Part shown: positions 22,225 through 34,184 of the stretch, piece after piece
Layout of the letters: each line of letters opens with the position of its first letter
Position numbering within the stretch: the first letter of the stretch is position 1
Translations under genes and position numbers: made by a program
The notes under the pieces: model-generated
What the model saw: only the letters and a program-made list of their open reading frames with translations
Databases searched by the model: none
What the model was told of the DNA's origin: nothing
Assembly (NCBI RefSeq): GCF_035083965.1
Contig: NC_089724.1
Location: 5,318,001-5,382,000 of the forward strand
Length of the DNA stretch: 64,000 nt
Direction of reading: 5' to 3'
Source of the DNA: Branchiostoma lanceolatum
Taxonomy: Eukaryota; Chordata; Leptocardii; Amphioxiformes; Branchiostomatidae

Positions 22225-22490
22225 GACAGGGCCCTAAGATAGGAGTGCGGGAACGTACCAGTGTCCCGGAACCTATAAGAAGGTCGGAACGTAGGGACGT
22301 TGACGTCAGAACGTATGGTTGTCGGAAAGTACAAGTAGGGGCATGAGCAGAGGGGTGACGGAACGTAGGGGTATCGGAGCATAAGCTCAAGGGCGTCGGA
22401 ACGTAGGGATGTTGACGTCGGAACGTATGCTTGTCGGAAAGCCATGTAGGGGCATGAGGGGTGACGGAACGTAGGGATGTCACGACCATG
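22225..22490. repeat. GGAACGTAGGG minisatellite with higher-order duplication
   Basis: Short variable units around GTCGGAACGTAGGG recur more than ten times. A block of about 110 bp (CGTAGGGACGTTGACGTCAG, AACGTATGGTTGTCGGAAAG, GGGGCATGAG) is duplicated from about 22275 to about 22395. Arg/Thr/Pro/Ser-rich open frames on the minus strand are by-products. Confidence 0.75.
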
Positions 22491-22587
22491 GTGCTACATG
22501 TGATTATCAATAATTATGGTTAACATTCAGAAAAACGGTGAAAAGTATGTGGAAGTACGGAAGGGAAAATGATGGGCACCATGGATA

Positions 22588-22757
22588 ATAATCTCCAAGC
22601 AGATGTAGGGTACTATTTATACTGCCTGCTTTTCCGGAATTTTGTAGGTCTTTACAGTGGTTTGAGTTTTTATCTTGTCGTCTGAGAAACGCGCTCAGTA
22701 AGAGGTACACAAAATAACGCGTATTAAAAAGCCGCCCCCTACATCTGCTTTGAGATT
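22588..22757. mobile_element. MITE family B, copy with both ends
   Basis: The left end is AATCTCCAAGCAGATGTAGG and the right end is the inverted CCCTACATCTGCTTTGAGAT. The same end (TCTCCAAGCAGA) recurs at 23957, 25958 and, inverted, at 26068-26080. There is no coding capacity. Confidence 0.65.
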
Positions 22758-22759
22758 CG

Positions 22760-23600
22760 GTAACAGTATCGCCAAATATTTCAAGCTGTCAGCGCGAGGG
22801 ACAACCGAAGCGATCACTCATATCAACAGCTGTTAGGATAGCCTGGAATCAGGTCGAGTGGGACCATTACCAACCCGGAACAGTCAACTCGGACTAACAC
22901 CATTAACAATTGTTAGACCTTGTGTATAATAGGGTTAGGGTCAGGACGTGGTCTGAGTTGGCAATGATCCGATTCATCTGACATTTCATCTAAACCTTCA
23001 GCAACAGTTGCAACTTTAAAAGGTACAAAATGTGTCGACAACCATGATTTACAACGATTCTATAACACTATGCTATTCCATAAACACCACCAAAAGCAAT
23101 GAAAGAAAGAGTTTGGACTTTGGAATGAAAGCGAACACCAAGCTAGATTCAAATCCAAAGGGATTTATATTATCACTACCGATCTGGCATTACCCAATGG
23201 GCCCCAATTGCTCCCGGTTCAATGTGACTACCTTATAGTGCGCTAGAACCATGCAAACGTCTACAAAACACCACTGATATATAGATTCTAGTTGAACCTA
23301 CCTTTTTTGGGCCCCAAACTGAGACCGCGTGGGTATGTAAACATCCAATAAGGCTCCAACGGTCTAACCACATGACGTGGTCACTAGAGGTCATACCATG
23401 GCTTCACTGGGCTGTCAGCTATGCTGAAAAGAGCCGTCCAGCAGATTTGGGAGGTATTGCATGCAGCACCATCAAACAAATTCTGGACAATCTTAGAATG
23501 AGAATTAATAAACATCCTAAATCCACGTGCCACCACTGCAAAACTGCTCTGTCTGTTTGAAAGTGCCTTTTGAGATTTCCGAGGCAAATAGTAAACGGCT
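22760..23600. other. Intergenic DNA, no gene seen
   Basis: Between the family B MITE and the CAT microsatellite. Several short open frames occur on both strands, with no splice context or recognisable product. Confidence 0.4.
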
Positions 23601-23601
23601 G

Positions 23602-23764
<163 letters not shown>

Positions 23765-23944
23765 TTTCTTTTCGAACTGGTGTTTATATCTGTGACATAT
23801 TCCCTTTCAGCCAGCCCAACTGACATAAAATGTCAGTTTGGTGAAAGCTTGTTTGTAACTGAAGACATTTTAGCAGGGAATGTTCGGCAGCCGCGAGGTA
23901 AGTCGGAGGTACACAGTCCTGGGTTTTGAGTGGTGCGGTCCGCA

Positions 23945-24375
23945 CTAGGGGTACTCTCCAAGCAGAGGTTGGGATCCGGCTCGTTTTTGACGTGTTTTAT
24001 GCGTTTTTGTCGGGCTTTCTAGTTTGTCCCGTTTTCTTTTTTGTGGGCTTGTGACGTACATAAAGAAAACGGGACAAAAAAGAAAGCACGACAAAAACGC
24101 CTAAAAACACTAGCCTACATAGCAGGCTTTGAACCGGCTTTTTTGGGGGCTAAATGATACACTTTTTTTCAGCCAGCCCGTAACTATCAGCCACCCCGTA
24201 ACCATCTCGCCGGTAAAGAAGGTTACGGGGTGGCTGATAGTTACGGGCTGGCTGCAAAAAGTGTATTATTTAGCCCCCCAAAAATGCCGGTTCCAAGCCT
24301 GCTATGGAGGCTAAAAGCAAGCATACGCAAAACAATATCTCCATGAAAAAGTCTTTTTTCATGGAGATAACAAAG
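23945..24375. mobile_element. Composite of three adjacent palindromes (family B-like end at left)
   Basis: After a family B end (CTCTCCAAGCAGAGGTTGGG), three inverted repeats follow back to back. The first (23994-24108) has arms GTTTTATGCGTTTTTGTCGG / GACAAAAACGCCTAAAAAC and GTCCCGTTTTCTTT / AAAGAAAACGGGAC. The second (24112-24314) has arms of about 90 bp including GCCCGTAACTATCAGCCACC and a loop of about 17 bp. The third (24338-24371) has arms TCTCCATGAAAAA / TTTTTCATGGAGA. The second is near perfect and could form a large cruciform or hairpin RNA. No transposase is encoded. Confidence 0.75.
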
Positions 24376-24379
24376 GTTC

Positions 24380-25950
24380 AAACAAAGAAGGGCTAATTGT
24401 GGATCCCAAATAAAGTCAAAGGGCCACGATCTTCCATCTCCCAACATGTGCTTGGAGCTGTCCGTGGTGCTAGTTCGTCATCAGTCACGTGATCAAAATA
24501 GGCGGCCATCTTGAATTCCCCGGTCTGTTTGGGTCTTTTGGATTTGTGAACAGCGACTGAACAATACTGTATTATAAAGAAACTGTTTGCCGTCTCAAAC
24601 CGTCTTCTGCATTATCGGTGAGCGAGTTTCTTTGCTATGTCTCTCTCCTTCCTTTAAGACTGGGGATAATTTTAGTCGTGCCCTGCAAGAAGGCAATTAT
24701 ATCGTTGCGAAATATTTTGTTGTGTGCCCCCCTCCCCCACTTGGAAAAAATATTGTTTTGCTGCAGTTCGGCTAATTAAAACATGATAAATGTGTCAGTG
24801 TTGTATTTACCACGCTGTTCTTAATGGTAATCTTACGCAAATAGTGGATATTCCCATGGGAAAATGACGTCACGTTGGGTACAGAATGTTAATCATGCAA
24901 AAAGCCTATAATTTTTCTGAATGAAATGAAGATATAACGGAGGGTGCTGTAACTTCGGCATACCTGCAACTTCGGACGGATTCTTAATTATCTATCCAGA
25001 ACTGAGTCATCTTTGTTTTCATCCACGGTGCGGAATAAAATCGTTAAGAATCCAACTTCATGCATAGAGCTGTCGTCTGAATATTATGAAACAGGATCCC
25101 GGAACTTGTGTACTGTTATCTGATTTTTGTGCCACCAGGAAAGTTTGGCAATAAACAATGGCTATGTTCGATGCAAGGACATTGCGTAGTGGCAACTATT
25201 ACATAAAACATATTCAACAGTCGTGCAAACTTACTTGTTTTACACATGAGGCATAAAGCTATACAAAACACACAAAAAACGTGGGTCTTGGTTAGTTTAT
25301 GTTGCGAATAAACTTGTCTGAAAGAACAAAATCAACCACGGCTTTGAACGCCCTCCCCTTTTACCATTTACGTCACGGCCATTCCATTGACCATGATTCG
25401 AATGTGATACCACGTCGAGGCATCTCTGCCCCCCTGTACATAAGTTAAGTTGGCTCCAAAATGGCAAGCGTTATTAATCTAGCTTGACTATTAAACGTCG
25501 AATAAACTTGCATTTGATAAGTTCCTGGTGGCAGGAACATGGTTCCACAAGCAAACTCATTGATGTAGCAAACATGTAACCTAACCCCGCAGGTTGATTA
25601 AAATTGACAGACTGTATGATTGATATTATAATAAGTCGGCTTTTAGATTGTATGACTGAAATGGTGCAGTATAAATCTGCGTATAAATGCGTGTGCCCTT
25701 TGTAGCTGACTGCTGGGGTGAGTTGCCCCTTCATGACCCCATTTAAAAGTTGTTGACAAATGTTTTAAAAAAAAGAAATTTTTTAAAATTATTTTCAGTT
25801 TTCAATTCCACCCTCCACTTAAACATATTCGTTAATAGACTTCTCTAGTGCCCCCTACTCATAACAATTTCATCTGCATGTGACATCTCTGATTGCTAGT
25901 AATGTTTCAGTACGTTTCCGATCAAACGGTCCAAGCAGTACGTGTCCTCA
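24380..25950. other. Intergenic DNA upstream of BBIP1
   Basis: No gene or repeat family was recognised. A GGCGGCCATCTTG word near 24501-24513 is an inverted YY1-like site (CAAGATGGCCGCC) and could belong to a promoter; this is weak. Confidence 0.35.
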
Positions 25951-25956
25951 CTGTTA

Positions 25957-26080
25957 ATCTCCAAGCAGATGTTGGGGTGTGAGATTACAACATTCTCTAA
26001 CTCCCAGCTTTCTCTCACAGTTACAACAACAGCCAGGCTTCTCTGACAACCTGACCCACCCCTGACGTCTGCTTGGAGAG
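25957..26080. mobile_element. MITE family B ending 8 bp before the BBIP1 start codon
   Basis: The left end TCTCCAAGCAGATGTTGGGG and the right end CCCCTGACGTCTGCTTGGAG are inverted repeats of the same type as the ends at 22588-22757. The start codon of BBIP1 is at 26089, so this element probably forms part of its 5' leader. Confidence 0.6.
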
Positions 26081-26088
26081 TACCCATC

Positions 26089-26892
26089 ATGCCTGGCGAG
26101 AAGCAAGGTGGAGCGTACAAAGAGGTTCTGCCCAAGCAGGGCCAGCTGCACACGGAAGACAACCCCACCATGGTCCTCTGTAAACCCAAGATCCTCCCCA
26201 TGAAGTCTGTGACTCTGGAGAAGTTGGACAAGATGCAGAGAGAGGCTCAGGAGAAACTGAAGGCCCAGGAGGCAGAACAGGAGGTTCGGCTCCACTTCTG
26301 TAGAATTGTATTGAACCTCCTTGATAGAACGAATGGGTAGTGGCGTTATTTTGGTGTAATGGTTAGGGTGTTTGGCCCAAATACAGATGAACACTGGAAT
26401 ATTAAAGGGCAATACACCAGTAATACATATTTCAGGTTTCAAACGAGACTGCATACCCTTAATACAATGGTCTCTTCCTGGGAATGCATGTACAATATAC
26501 TTCTAAAGCAAATAAAATAACTGAGTTTGATGTATGTATATCTCTTTAGCTTTGGGTTCAGTAAGGGCGTTGCCTGGCCTGATAGCCTGGCTGGTAGACT
26601 GGCCTGATAGGCAGCCCATACTTTTTTGCAAACCCTTCTAAACCGTTCATTTTCTGCCCAGGCCAAGATGCTGCAGTCAGGAGGTTGCCTGGCCGGTAGA
26701 CTGGCCTGATAGCCAGCCCATACTTTTCTAGAAACCCTTCTAAACCCTCCTTTTTCTGCGCAGGCCGAGATGCTGCAGTCAGGAGGTACCAACAGTTTTG
26801 AGCCGAGCACCTTGTCTGACTTTAACACTGAGGGTGCTGCGGGGGAGACGGACAGGTACACCATGGGACAACAGGACAGCGAGTATCACTGA
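26089..26892 (+). CDS. BBIP1: BBSome-interacting protein 1 (BBIP1/BBIP10), two exons
   Basis: Exon 1 is 26089-26283 (65 residues) and exon 2 is 26764-26892 (42 residues plus stop), joined in phase 0; total 107 residues against 92 in human. The N-terminal half is clearly BBIP1: [10 protein letters not shown] (11-20), [11 protein letters not shown] (27-37) and [10 protein letters not shown] (41-50) align with the human protein. BBIP1 is a small helical subunit of the BBSome, the coat that moves membrane proteins into and out of cilia; human loss causes Bardet-Biedl syndrome. The acidic Ser/Thr/Gly-rich C-terminal tail has no counterpart I recognise. The exon 1 donor (GAG|GTTCGG) is weak. The acceptor of exon 2 is duplicated 102 bp upstream. 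A MITE ends just before the start codon and another begins 6 bp after the stop. Confidence 0.88.
26599..26795 (+). repeat. 102-bp tandem duplication carrying the BBIP1 exon 2 splice acceptor
   Basis: Two units begin at 26599 and 26701 with CTGGCCTGATAG, run through AAACCCTTCTAAACC and end in TCTGCnCAG followed by exon sequence GCCnAGATGCTGCAGTCAGG. The upstream copy therefore has a complete pyrimidine tract, AG and the first 24-27 bases of exon 2. Using it would enter a frame that closes after about 15 codons ([15 protein letters not shown], stop). Confidence 0.85.
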
Positions 26893-26898
26893 ACACAC

Positions 26899-27285
26899 CA
26901 GTGTTCTCGCCAGGCCTTTTCAGCATAGGGGCCCCCGATGCTGTGATCTGGACCCCGATGCTGTGATCTGGACCCCGATGCTGTGTTTCAATGAGCATAG
27001 GGGTGTTTCTTTCTAGGAAAAACCTTCATGAATCTTATAAAAAGTTCATATTTGGCTTCAGAATGAGGATGTGGCAGAGGAAAAACTTTAACTTCACAAA
27101 ATTTCTCCCTCAAAACGCAGGAAATATTGTCTTATTTGGTTATGAACTTCAAAATTTTGTGCGGGAAGATGCCAGACTCCCAACCGTTATCATGTCTTTG
27201 GCACTCCGCGAGTGACTTGGGCCCCGCAAAGTTGGCCTTCTATACCTGACCCCTATGCTGTGAAAAAATCCTGGTGAGAACACTG
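26899..27285. mobile_element. hAT-like MITE directly after the BBIP1 stop
   Basis: The left end CAGTGTTCTCGCCAGGCCTT and following TTCAGCATAGGGG are matched by the inverted right end CCCCTATGCTGTGAAAAAAT..CCTGGTGAGAACACTG. Starting with CAGTG and having short imperfect inverted repeats is typical of hAT-type elements. The flanks are similar AC-rich words but not a clean 8-bp duplication. Inside the left end a 21-bp unit (CCCCGATGCTGTGATCTGGA) is repeated three times at 26936-26985. Confidence 0.65.
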
Positions 27286-28700
27286 CACACACAGTAGAGT
27301 TGGGCAGGCGTGATGAGGAAAACATCTAGTCGGCAGTTATTACATATTATTTTCTTCAAGACTTTACTAGTAGTTAAGGGATCTCCCCAGCGTCTGTCCT
27401 TCCATCCCAGGATGGAATTCTGCTAGTCGGGACAGATGATTGAGGGTCTGCATGGAGGGTCCTGGCAACACTTTACGCTGAATTGAGAAGAACCCCCTAC
27501 GTATTACGTTAAAATCAAGGAAGGCAATTATGCAAAATTTGGTCGCCTCACTACAAATTACTTGAATAAGACTGCTTTCCTTATGAATTACAAAAAGTCA
27601 AAATAGGCTGCCTACATCTTACAGAAAAGAGCATGCAGGCCCTCATGATTGCGACCATTCCATTTCCCCTTGATATTGTAATCAGGTAGTCTACAGTGCT
27701 ATGTAACACTTTCAATCTAGATGAAAGTGTTTGAAATGTACACCTCAAAATGCAGGAAATAGAGTTTTAATGGACTGTACATTTGTATATCGTATGGGTT
27801 TATAAAAGTTGTGTGACATTCCACAAAAATCAATACTTGCGAAGCTGTATATCTTAATATTCTTCCCATTAAGACTCATTGTTTTAGAAATTTAAGCTCA
27901 TCCTCCTAATACCCTGTGACAAAGTTACATGTATAAAGTCTGTCCCAGTTGTACAGTGTTTACAAAAAAAGGTACCAATGACTGTGTAGAAGGGACACCT
28001 GTCTGTTACTTAATATATTGCACCTGCAAAGGAATTTGATGGTTCTGTGAAAATGGTTACACATGTGAAGTGTATTTGTAAATGTCAGATTGACAAGACA
28101 CATCATTCAAGCAAGTAGACTGTGGATTATGTCCTTTGTCAATATTGGTAAATTAAGTGTCTTAAATGTGGGGGGAAAATTTATCTGATATTTGATATGG
28201 ACCAAATTTTGCTTTCCTATTTGTCAACAGAGAATCAGTTTTTTTTTCCAGAGAATGTCATTGGATACCTGTAGATCATGCATTGACAAGTTCAATAGAA
28301 TGCTATTCATAACGATTGGATATTTTTTTTTAAATTGGGCACCATAATGCCAATGTGTATATGATGCAGATCATTAAAAAGAATCCTGATGTGTATATAC
28401 ACATATCTCCCAGTAGTTGTAAATATTGAAGAAACAACAATTTCTAAAGCTGAAGGGAGAAATAAAGTAAAATATTGCAGTGTATGTAGTAGAAATTTAG
28501 TGTCCTTTTATCTGTGTTATTGGCACACGAATTCATTAAGTGTCAAGTTTTTATGTTTTAGAAAAGATTAATGATGTAAAAAAGAAGGTACAGTGTACTA
28601 AGAGATAGGGCAGACACATAATTTTGCCGAGCACCCTAGAAAAACAACTGGAATTGTACTTGTGGAGATGTAGCCAAGAGTTGCAATGATACATCACCGT
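27286..28700. other. Probable 3' region of BBIP1 and intergenic DNA
   Basis: AT-rich sequence without open frames of note. An AATAAAGTAAAAT word at 28462 is a possible polyadenylation signal, but other weak candidates exist. No other feature was recognised. Confidence 0.35.
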
Positions 28701-28759
28701 TTTCAGTGCACATCTTGTGTGTTGTCGTGCTGAGTTTGAATTATTGTTCCTTTTAGTAC

Positions 28760-30560
28760 ATTCCTCCGGGGCTCCACCACACGGCTTAGGCTCTAAAGCA
28801 TTAAGGCCGGGGCTTACGGGAGCTTTGCAGTTAAAACAAACCACCCAACCCCACGCTGCCGCTTACAGTCTTACAGCGACTAAAATGCGATCTGTTCCCC
28901 CCGTATGGCGTCTCACTGTTCATTTGGCCCTGCTGTAGCAATCCCCGGTAAGTTGGCTGGAGACGTCTGTTTGAGTTAGATACCCCGGCCGTATCCCTTG
29001 GCAAACTGTCCCTTTGTAATTGCGATCCACACAATATAACGAAGCCGGGTTGTTGGAAAACGCCGGGCATTATTAATACAGGACGGCAGGGAGCATAGTA
29101 ATGTATTTCAGGTGTTAGCAGCAAATGAATTCATAAAGCAAGCATTAGGATTCATTATCGGCGCGGCTGTAACGCGGCGGGCTCGCCGGTAATAAAAATG
29201 AATCACAAGCGCAGCACATTTTCATGCTCTCCTGCCTGGGCATTGCACACTTGGTGGCTTGAACATATTCAATTAATCTCCATTCCTTCCCGTGTAGAAA
29301 AAAAAGATGGGCAAATCTGCTGGCTCAACTCAGACAAGTTGCCCGACCGATGAAATATTCTATGCATTTTTAATTATAAGAGGCTGAGGCTGAATTTGTG
29401 GATGTGTACATCATAATCCTGGGGTATCGACGCTAATCTCTCGGGAGGCTCACCGGCCATGGAATAATTTTCCCCGTGCTGTTCATGCGAGGGGAAGTAA
29501 TTTGCTCCGCACATAATCATTCAATGATTCGATGCTTAATAAGGACGTAAAAATGCCGTTAGAGACAGACATAATACATATCATTACGGCAAACTGTCGC
29601 GTCTCCTCGGTACGCCGACAGCTGATGGACAGCGCGGGGGGGTTGATATCGCGCCGGGAATGATCAAGTGGCGAAAGCAAACCTGCTTCATTTACCAGCG
29701 GAGCAGTGTCCATAACAGGACTGTGCTCGATGTGCGTGTTTTCTGTAGGCGGGCTGTGGATTAGAACTCTGGAAACTATATACATGTATGCCTCTCATAG
29801 AATGCTAATAGGTGTTCTTTTTCCCAGGAAAATGCATGGAACACCAGAGGGGATGTCTGAACAAACGAGTAGCTTGAGGGGTGAGGGTGGCGTGTCTATG
29901 TGCAAATTGATACACTTATATCCACACGCGGTATATGGAAGACGTGGTTAAATAAAACAGAAATCCGCCAAGGCAATTTTCTCCCTCCCCCAGGAAACGA
30001 CATTGTTTGAAGTCGAAATGAGGAAGCTGGATTCTCTTCCTCGCGCTGTCGTTCCACCTGTAAAGCCGTGCACGACGCGTTCCCGCGAACAAAAGTGACA
30101 AGCGCGCTGGAATAAGCGATATGATTGATGACAATGAGGCTCGATAATTACACCCAAGTCTGTGGGAGATTTAATCAAAGCACTCCTGCGATTGACAGCC
30201 TCCCTTTCTGGGGATGTATTAAGCTAATTAAATGAAGCCCCCCTAACAAGCAGAACACCAAATGTTACATTTGTCTACATTTGATTGCTTAAGGCTGCGT
30301 GAAATCTGTGTTTTCAGTGACTAATGCGGATAAACTGCCAGAAATCTGGCATAATTGCTCTGCATTGATTTGAGTAATCAATTACCTGGTGCAGCAATTA
30401 GGCCCCGATAACGCCAGGCTCCGCCAGCAAAACAGCAGGGAAGCGCTCGGCTTTGTGGTTGCCGTAGCAACTGTTTATACGGAAAAGCTTCATCTCGAAA
30501 CGTTGTCTATCACTCAAATCCTGCTGCAGAGAGTTGAAGGTAATTGTTTGCGTTGTTCAA
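28760..30560. promoter_or_regulatory. Candidate conserved noncoding island 1
   Basis: Composition changes from AT-rich to balanced, with CpG-containing words, and low-complexity sequence disappears. Overlapping short frames lie on both strands, none with splice structure. It carries homeodomain words: TAATCAATTA (30375-30384), CTAATTAAATG (near 30225), and a Pbx/Meis-like GCGATTGACAG (30188-30198). This is the appearance of a developmental enhancer cluster. Without an alignment it remains inference. Confidence 0.4.
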
Positions 30561-30979
30561 CTGCAAGAAGTTTGTAATATTTCAGGTTTTTACAAACTTC
30601 AACATCCCCACGAAACCTGGTTTACATGAGTTTTGATTCTGCACATTGATATGTTCACTTTTACATATTTGTTACTTTGAAAGCAGTTCTATGAAACTGA
30701 AGATTATTTTCTTCCAGTTTGTGAAATTCAGTACATTGTCAGTACATTCAAAACAGCCCAAGAAGACTACTCATCATCATCTCTTGTGTATGTAGAAAGG
30801 TGGTCACTATGGACAGGATTCAAATTTCAGGGTATGATTATATAGTATGTAGTCTTTTATCAATATCCACTAAATTTCAAATCATTGTGGTCATTACTTT
30901 CCAGTCGACGTCCTTTTGAAAGTCAGTATGTAAGTGTCAAGACAAACAAGGGTGAACTTTGATCAGAGCTGTGTGGGTG

Positions 30980-31197
30980 AGTTCCTCATGCCATGAAATC
31001 TACAAAGACATTGTCTAAATGTTTGATGAGGATTACCTTTGTATTTCGATTAAGGCCATGTTGATTTGATTGTATGGATGACATCATAGTTTTATAGAAT
31101 AGTATTATTGTATCAATTGCTTTGTCATTCTTACCATACATTGTGCCATGTGCAATTGTCAGGCAATAAAGTTCATTCATTAATTCATTCATTCATA
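30980..31197 (+). mobile_element. LINE 3' end with (ATTC)n tail
   Basis: Ends in CAGGCAATAAAGTTCATTCA then repeated ATTCATTC, preceded by ATTGTGCCATGTGCAATTGT. An AATAAA-like word followed by a short ATTC array is typical of CR1/L2-type 3' ends. No coding sequence remains in this copy. Confidence 0.5.
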
Positions 31198-31199
31198 AA

Positions 31200-31950
31200 C
31201 ACAACTGTTGGTACGAAAATAAAAGCATTTGAGGCTTGATATGTGCATACGTACACTTGATCTTTTTATGTTCTTCTTTCAAATGAGAAAAAAGAAACAG
31301 GAATCCGAGAAACAAGCAATCACATTGCAGTGGCCTTTATATCTACAGAGAGACTGATTTGCAAGCGAAGAAAAAAAAGCAACATTACCACTGCCATCTA
31401 GTGTTCTCTCTCAGAACTGCAGTGGACTAGCCATCGCCGAGACCTTCGGCCTAAGGCCAGGGGCCAAGGAAAAACTCATGCTGTACATAAAGGTATCTTG
31501 TACCACCCCTTTGGGCCATCTCAATGTTATTTCTGGTTCAGCATTTCAGATCTATAGGCCAATGTCAGATCTCTACTGCTATTTATATCAATAATTCATA
31601 ATGGGAATAATTTAGCTTACAAGCAGATAGAAGAATACCATCTATAATAACAAGATACCAATAGTATTGGAGCTTGTATGTTATTCAAGGGAACGTCACT
31701 GCATATTCTGTTATATGATTTTTCTTATTCCAGGCAAGGCAGATAGTCACATATTTTGAAGGGTTTTCATACAGATTTAATTTCTTGGACCACCTTTTCC
31801 CAATTTCTACATTAAAATCATACCTTTAACCAACAGTGCCTAATAAAGATATTTCTTATGATATCAAAAATAATAGAAATGTAACATACAAGACTTTCTA
31901 CACCGAAAGACTTAACTGTAGACTTAAGTAGAGTTCGTCTGATACTTTCT
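31200..31950. other. AT-rich stretch, nothing recognised
   Basis: No open frame with splice context, no repeat shared with the rest of the window and no RNA gene was seen. Confidence 0.4.
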
Positions 31951-32850
31951 TAGGTATTTCAATGAAGACCACCCCTTACATTTACTTTGTGGCTTATACA
32001 GACAGCCACTTGTTTTAACATTGCAACGTTAAGTGCTGACAAGGCGAAAACTCTTGTTATTTCAGTCCCCACCCTCACTGCGACATGGCTGGATACTGTC
32101 TTTCTGCAAGCCCCGGCACCGTTGGCATCTGGACCCACCAAACCACCCAGGCTCCAACAACTGCAAACCAATATTTCCTCCCAGACATCAGATGGAATTA
32201 TGCAACCGCTTTTGCCTTTTTTGTCTAAAGCAGGAGCTAGACAAGAAAGTCGGCAGGATAAGTCCACTTAATACCCTTAGCAGGAGCCACTGCCGGCATT
32301 ATGCATTCACCAACGGCAGTATATAGATGGTCAGTCAAGCCGAAAAATTGAAAACCGAGTTTCATTGTAATGAATCCTTTATAGTTGGTGCCACCATACA
32401 TCATCCCAATACACATGGCAGCGCACATTTGTCATTTAATATAGCCGGCAAAGTTTGTGATTGAAATTTTATTGTGCCCTAACAACTGTAATATGGAATT
32501 ATGGAGGTGATACGCGATACTTCATTTTCCGCGAAAGGCACGCATTTCTCACCCCTTCGGAATAATTAATTCCGATGAATGCTGCTTTGTGAAAGTTTTA
32601 TAGGGTGGGAATAATGTGTAATTTATTTTTCCTGTGGGTGAAGGTGCCAATGTGGGGAAAGATTGCTAGTGTGTCCCCTTCATTCATTCTCCCGCGATCC
32701 AATGTTGCAGTTTTATTTGGACCAGTCATATTGTGTTCAGGAAGGCCAATTTTTCACCGGGGGGCTCTCTTGCCACCTAAGTGACAATAATTTCTTTATT
32801 TCTCTCGGTCCTGTCACCCCAGATTGGTGTCATCTCTGATTTAGACTCTT
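31950..32850. promoter_or_regulatory. Candidate conserved noncoding island 2
   Basis: Balanced composition with short overlapping frames on both strands. Homeodomain-like words are present (CGGAATAATTAATTCCG near 32559, an AATTAATT palindrome). There is no exon structure. Called regulatory only by resemblance to the other islands. Confidence 0.3.
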
Positions 32851-33112
32851 CTCCATTTTGATGAAAATGATTTTTGTCAATACAGCTGGCTTCTCTGATT
32901 TAGTTATAGGGTTGTTGGATCTTTTTTTAATAGAAGATTGTAGGTCAGAGAAATGACTATGTATTATGAGAACATTTCGATGACATTAATCTTTATTTCA
33001 ATATCAATGAATCATTTGATTAGAATGATGAATAGTTTCAGCATCACATTATTTGTGCTTTTTTTAGTCTGTGAATAAATAAAACCAGTAAAATTGTACA
33101 GTTCTGGAACAA

Positions 33113-33247
33113 CTTAAGTTTTGGATTGAGTAAAATGATACATTTTTGGAAGAACTAAAATTATGCATTTTTGGATTAAGTAAAATGATACATTTTTGGA
33201 AGAACTAAAATTATGCATTTTTGGATCAAGTAAAATTATACATTTTT
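33113..33247. repeat. 50-bp tandem repeat, about 2.7 units
   Basis: The unit TAAAATGATACATTTTTGGA / AGAACTAAAATTATGCATTT starts at 33131 and 33181, with a partial unit at 33231. The copies are almost identical, so the duplication is recent. Confidence 0.9.
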
Positions 33248-33249
33248 GC

Positions 33250-34180
33250 AAACAGTGAATGGGTATATACATGTATGGTTTACTGTCATCGCATAATGGT
33301 AAGTACTTTCCATGCGGCCATGCCTCAAAAGAAAATTTAACGAAAGTATGAAAGGAAATTAAGAAAAGATACCAAGAATACATCCATGAATAGAGATGAG
33401 GCAAAAACAGGTGAAAATTCCATGGCACAATCTTCAAGTATATAAAGGCATGACAACACAGAGAGAGAGACCAACCAAATATAGTCAAGTAGATTTATAT
33501 TCCTTAACTCTACGATGTTAGTGACTAAACATTGTCCTTTCATAGTACTGTATGCCTCAATTTCAACTACAAAAACATGGTTAATCTTGTATCTACATGT
33601 AGCAGCCTTATGTATACATTTCCCATGGGGATGTGTTCTGAACTTTAATACCTCTACAAGTCTGTTACTGTACATTCAAGGCTACCATTTTAGACTTTTT
33701 ACTGCCATCTTTCACATTCAGTTCCCCACAAGAAAGTACATGCTATGCACCTCATATTTGCTTTTGGACTTACCTTGCAAGTTTTTAGACAATTTTAAAA
33801 ACTTCCAACAATCTAATAATCATCTTTACTTGCACGCACATTCTTGCCCACATGGGCAAAAGGTAAAATATCATTACTTGTACTGTAGTCCTTAGTGAAC
33901 AATAGGAGAAACAGAACCTATGCCACGGCTTGATCTATTGTTTACAAAACAGTTAAACATATAAAGCAATACTACCACTAAATGTAGCATTTACATATCT
34001 CTTCCCTCTTCTAAAAATGAGTGTATAAGAATTCAGAGAGTAATGAAGCCCACAAAGGCCTCTTATACTTTTTATTTTCTTGGAAAATAAAGAAAGTAAA
34101 TGTAAAAGGTAGAGTATCTGCTATAGGTGAAGAGCTTTAACAGGATTTTACTCGTGTATTTTCCCAATGTTCATTTCAAA
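33250..34180. other. AT-rich stretch, nothing recognised
   Basis: Open frames of 110-126 codons occur on both strands (33337-33675 minus, 33515-33895 plus). They overlap each other, lack splice sites and have no recognisable product. I treat them as chance. Confidence 0.35.
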
Positions 34181-34184
34181 AGGT

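Noticed and set aside
24380-26090. SHOC2 head-to-head with BBIP1, as in human
   Set aside because: No leucine-rich-repeat coding sequence was found on the minus strand upstream of BBIP1.
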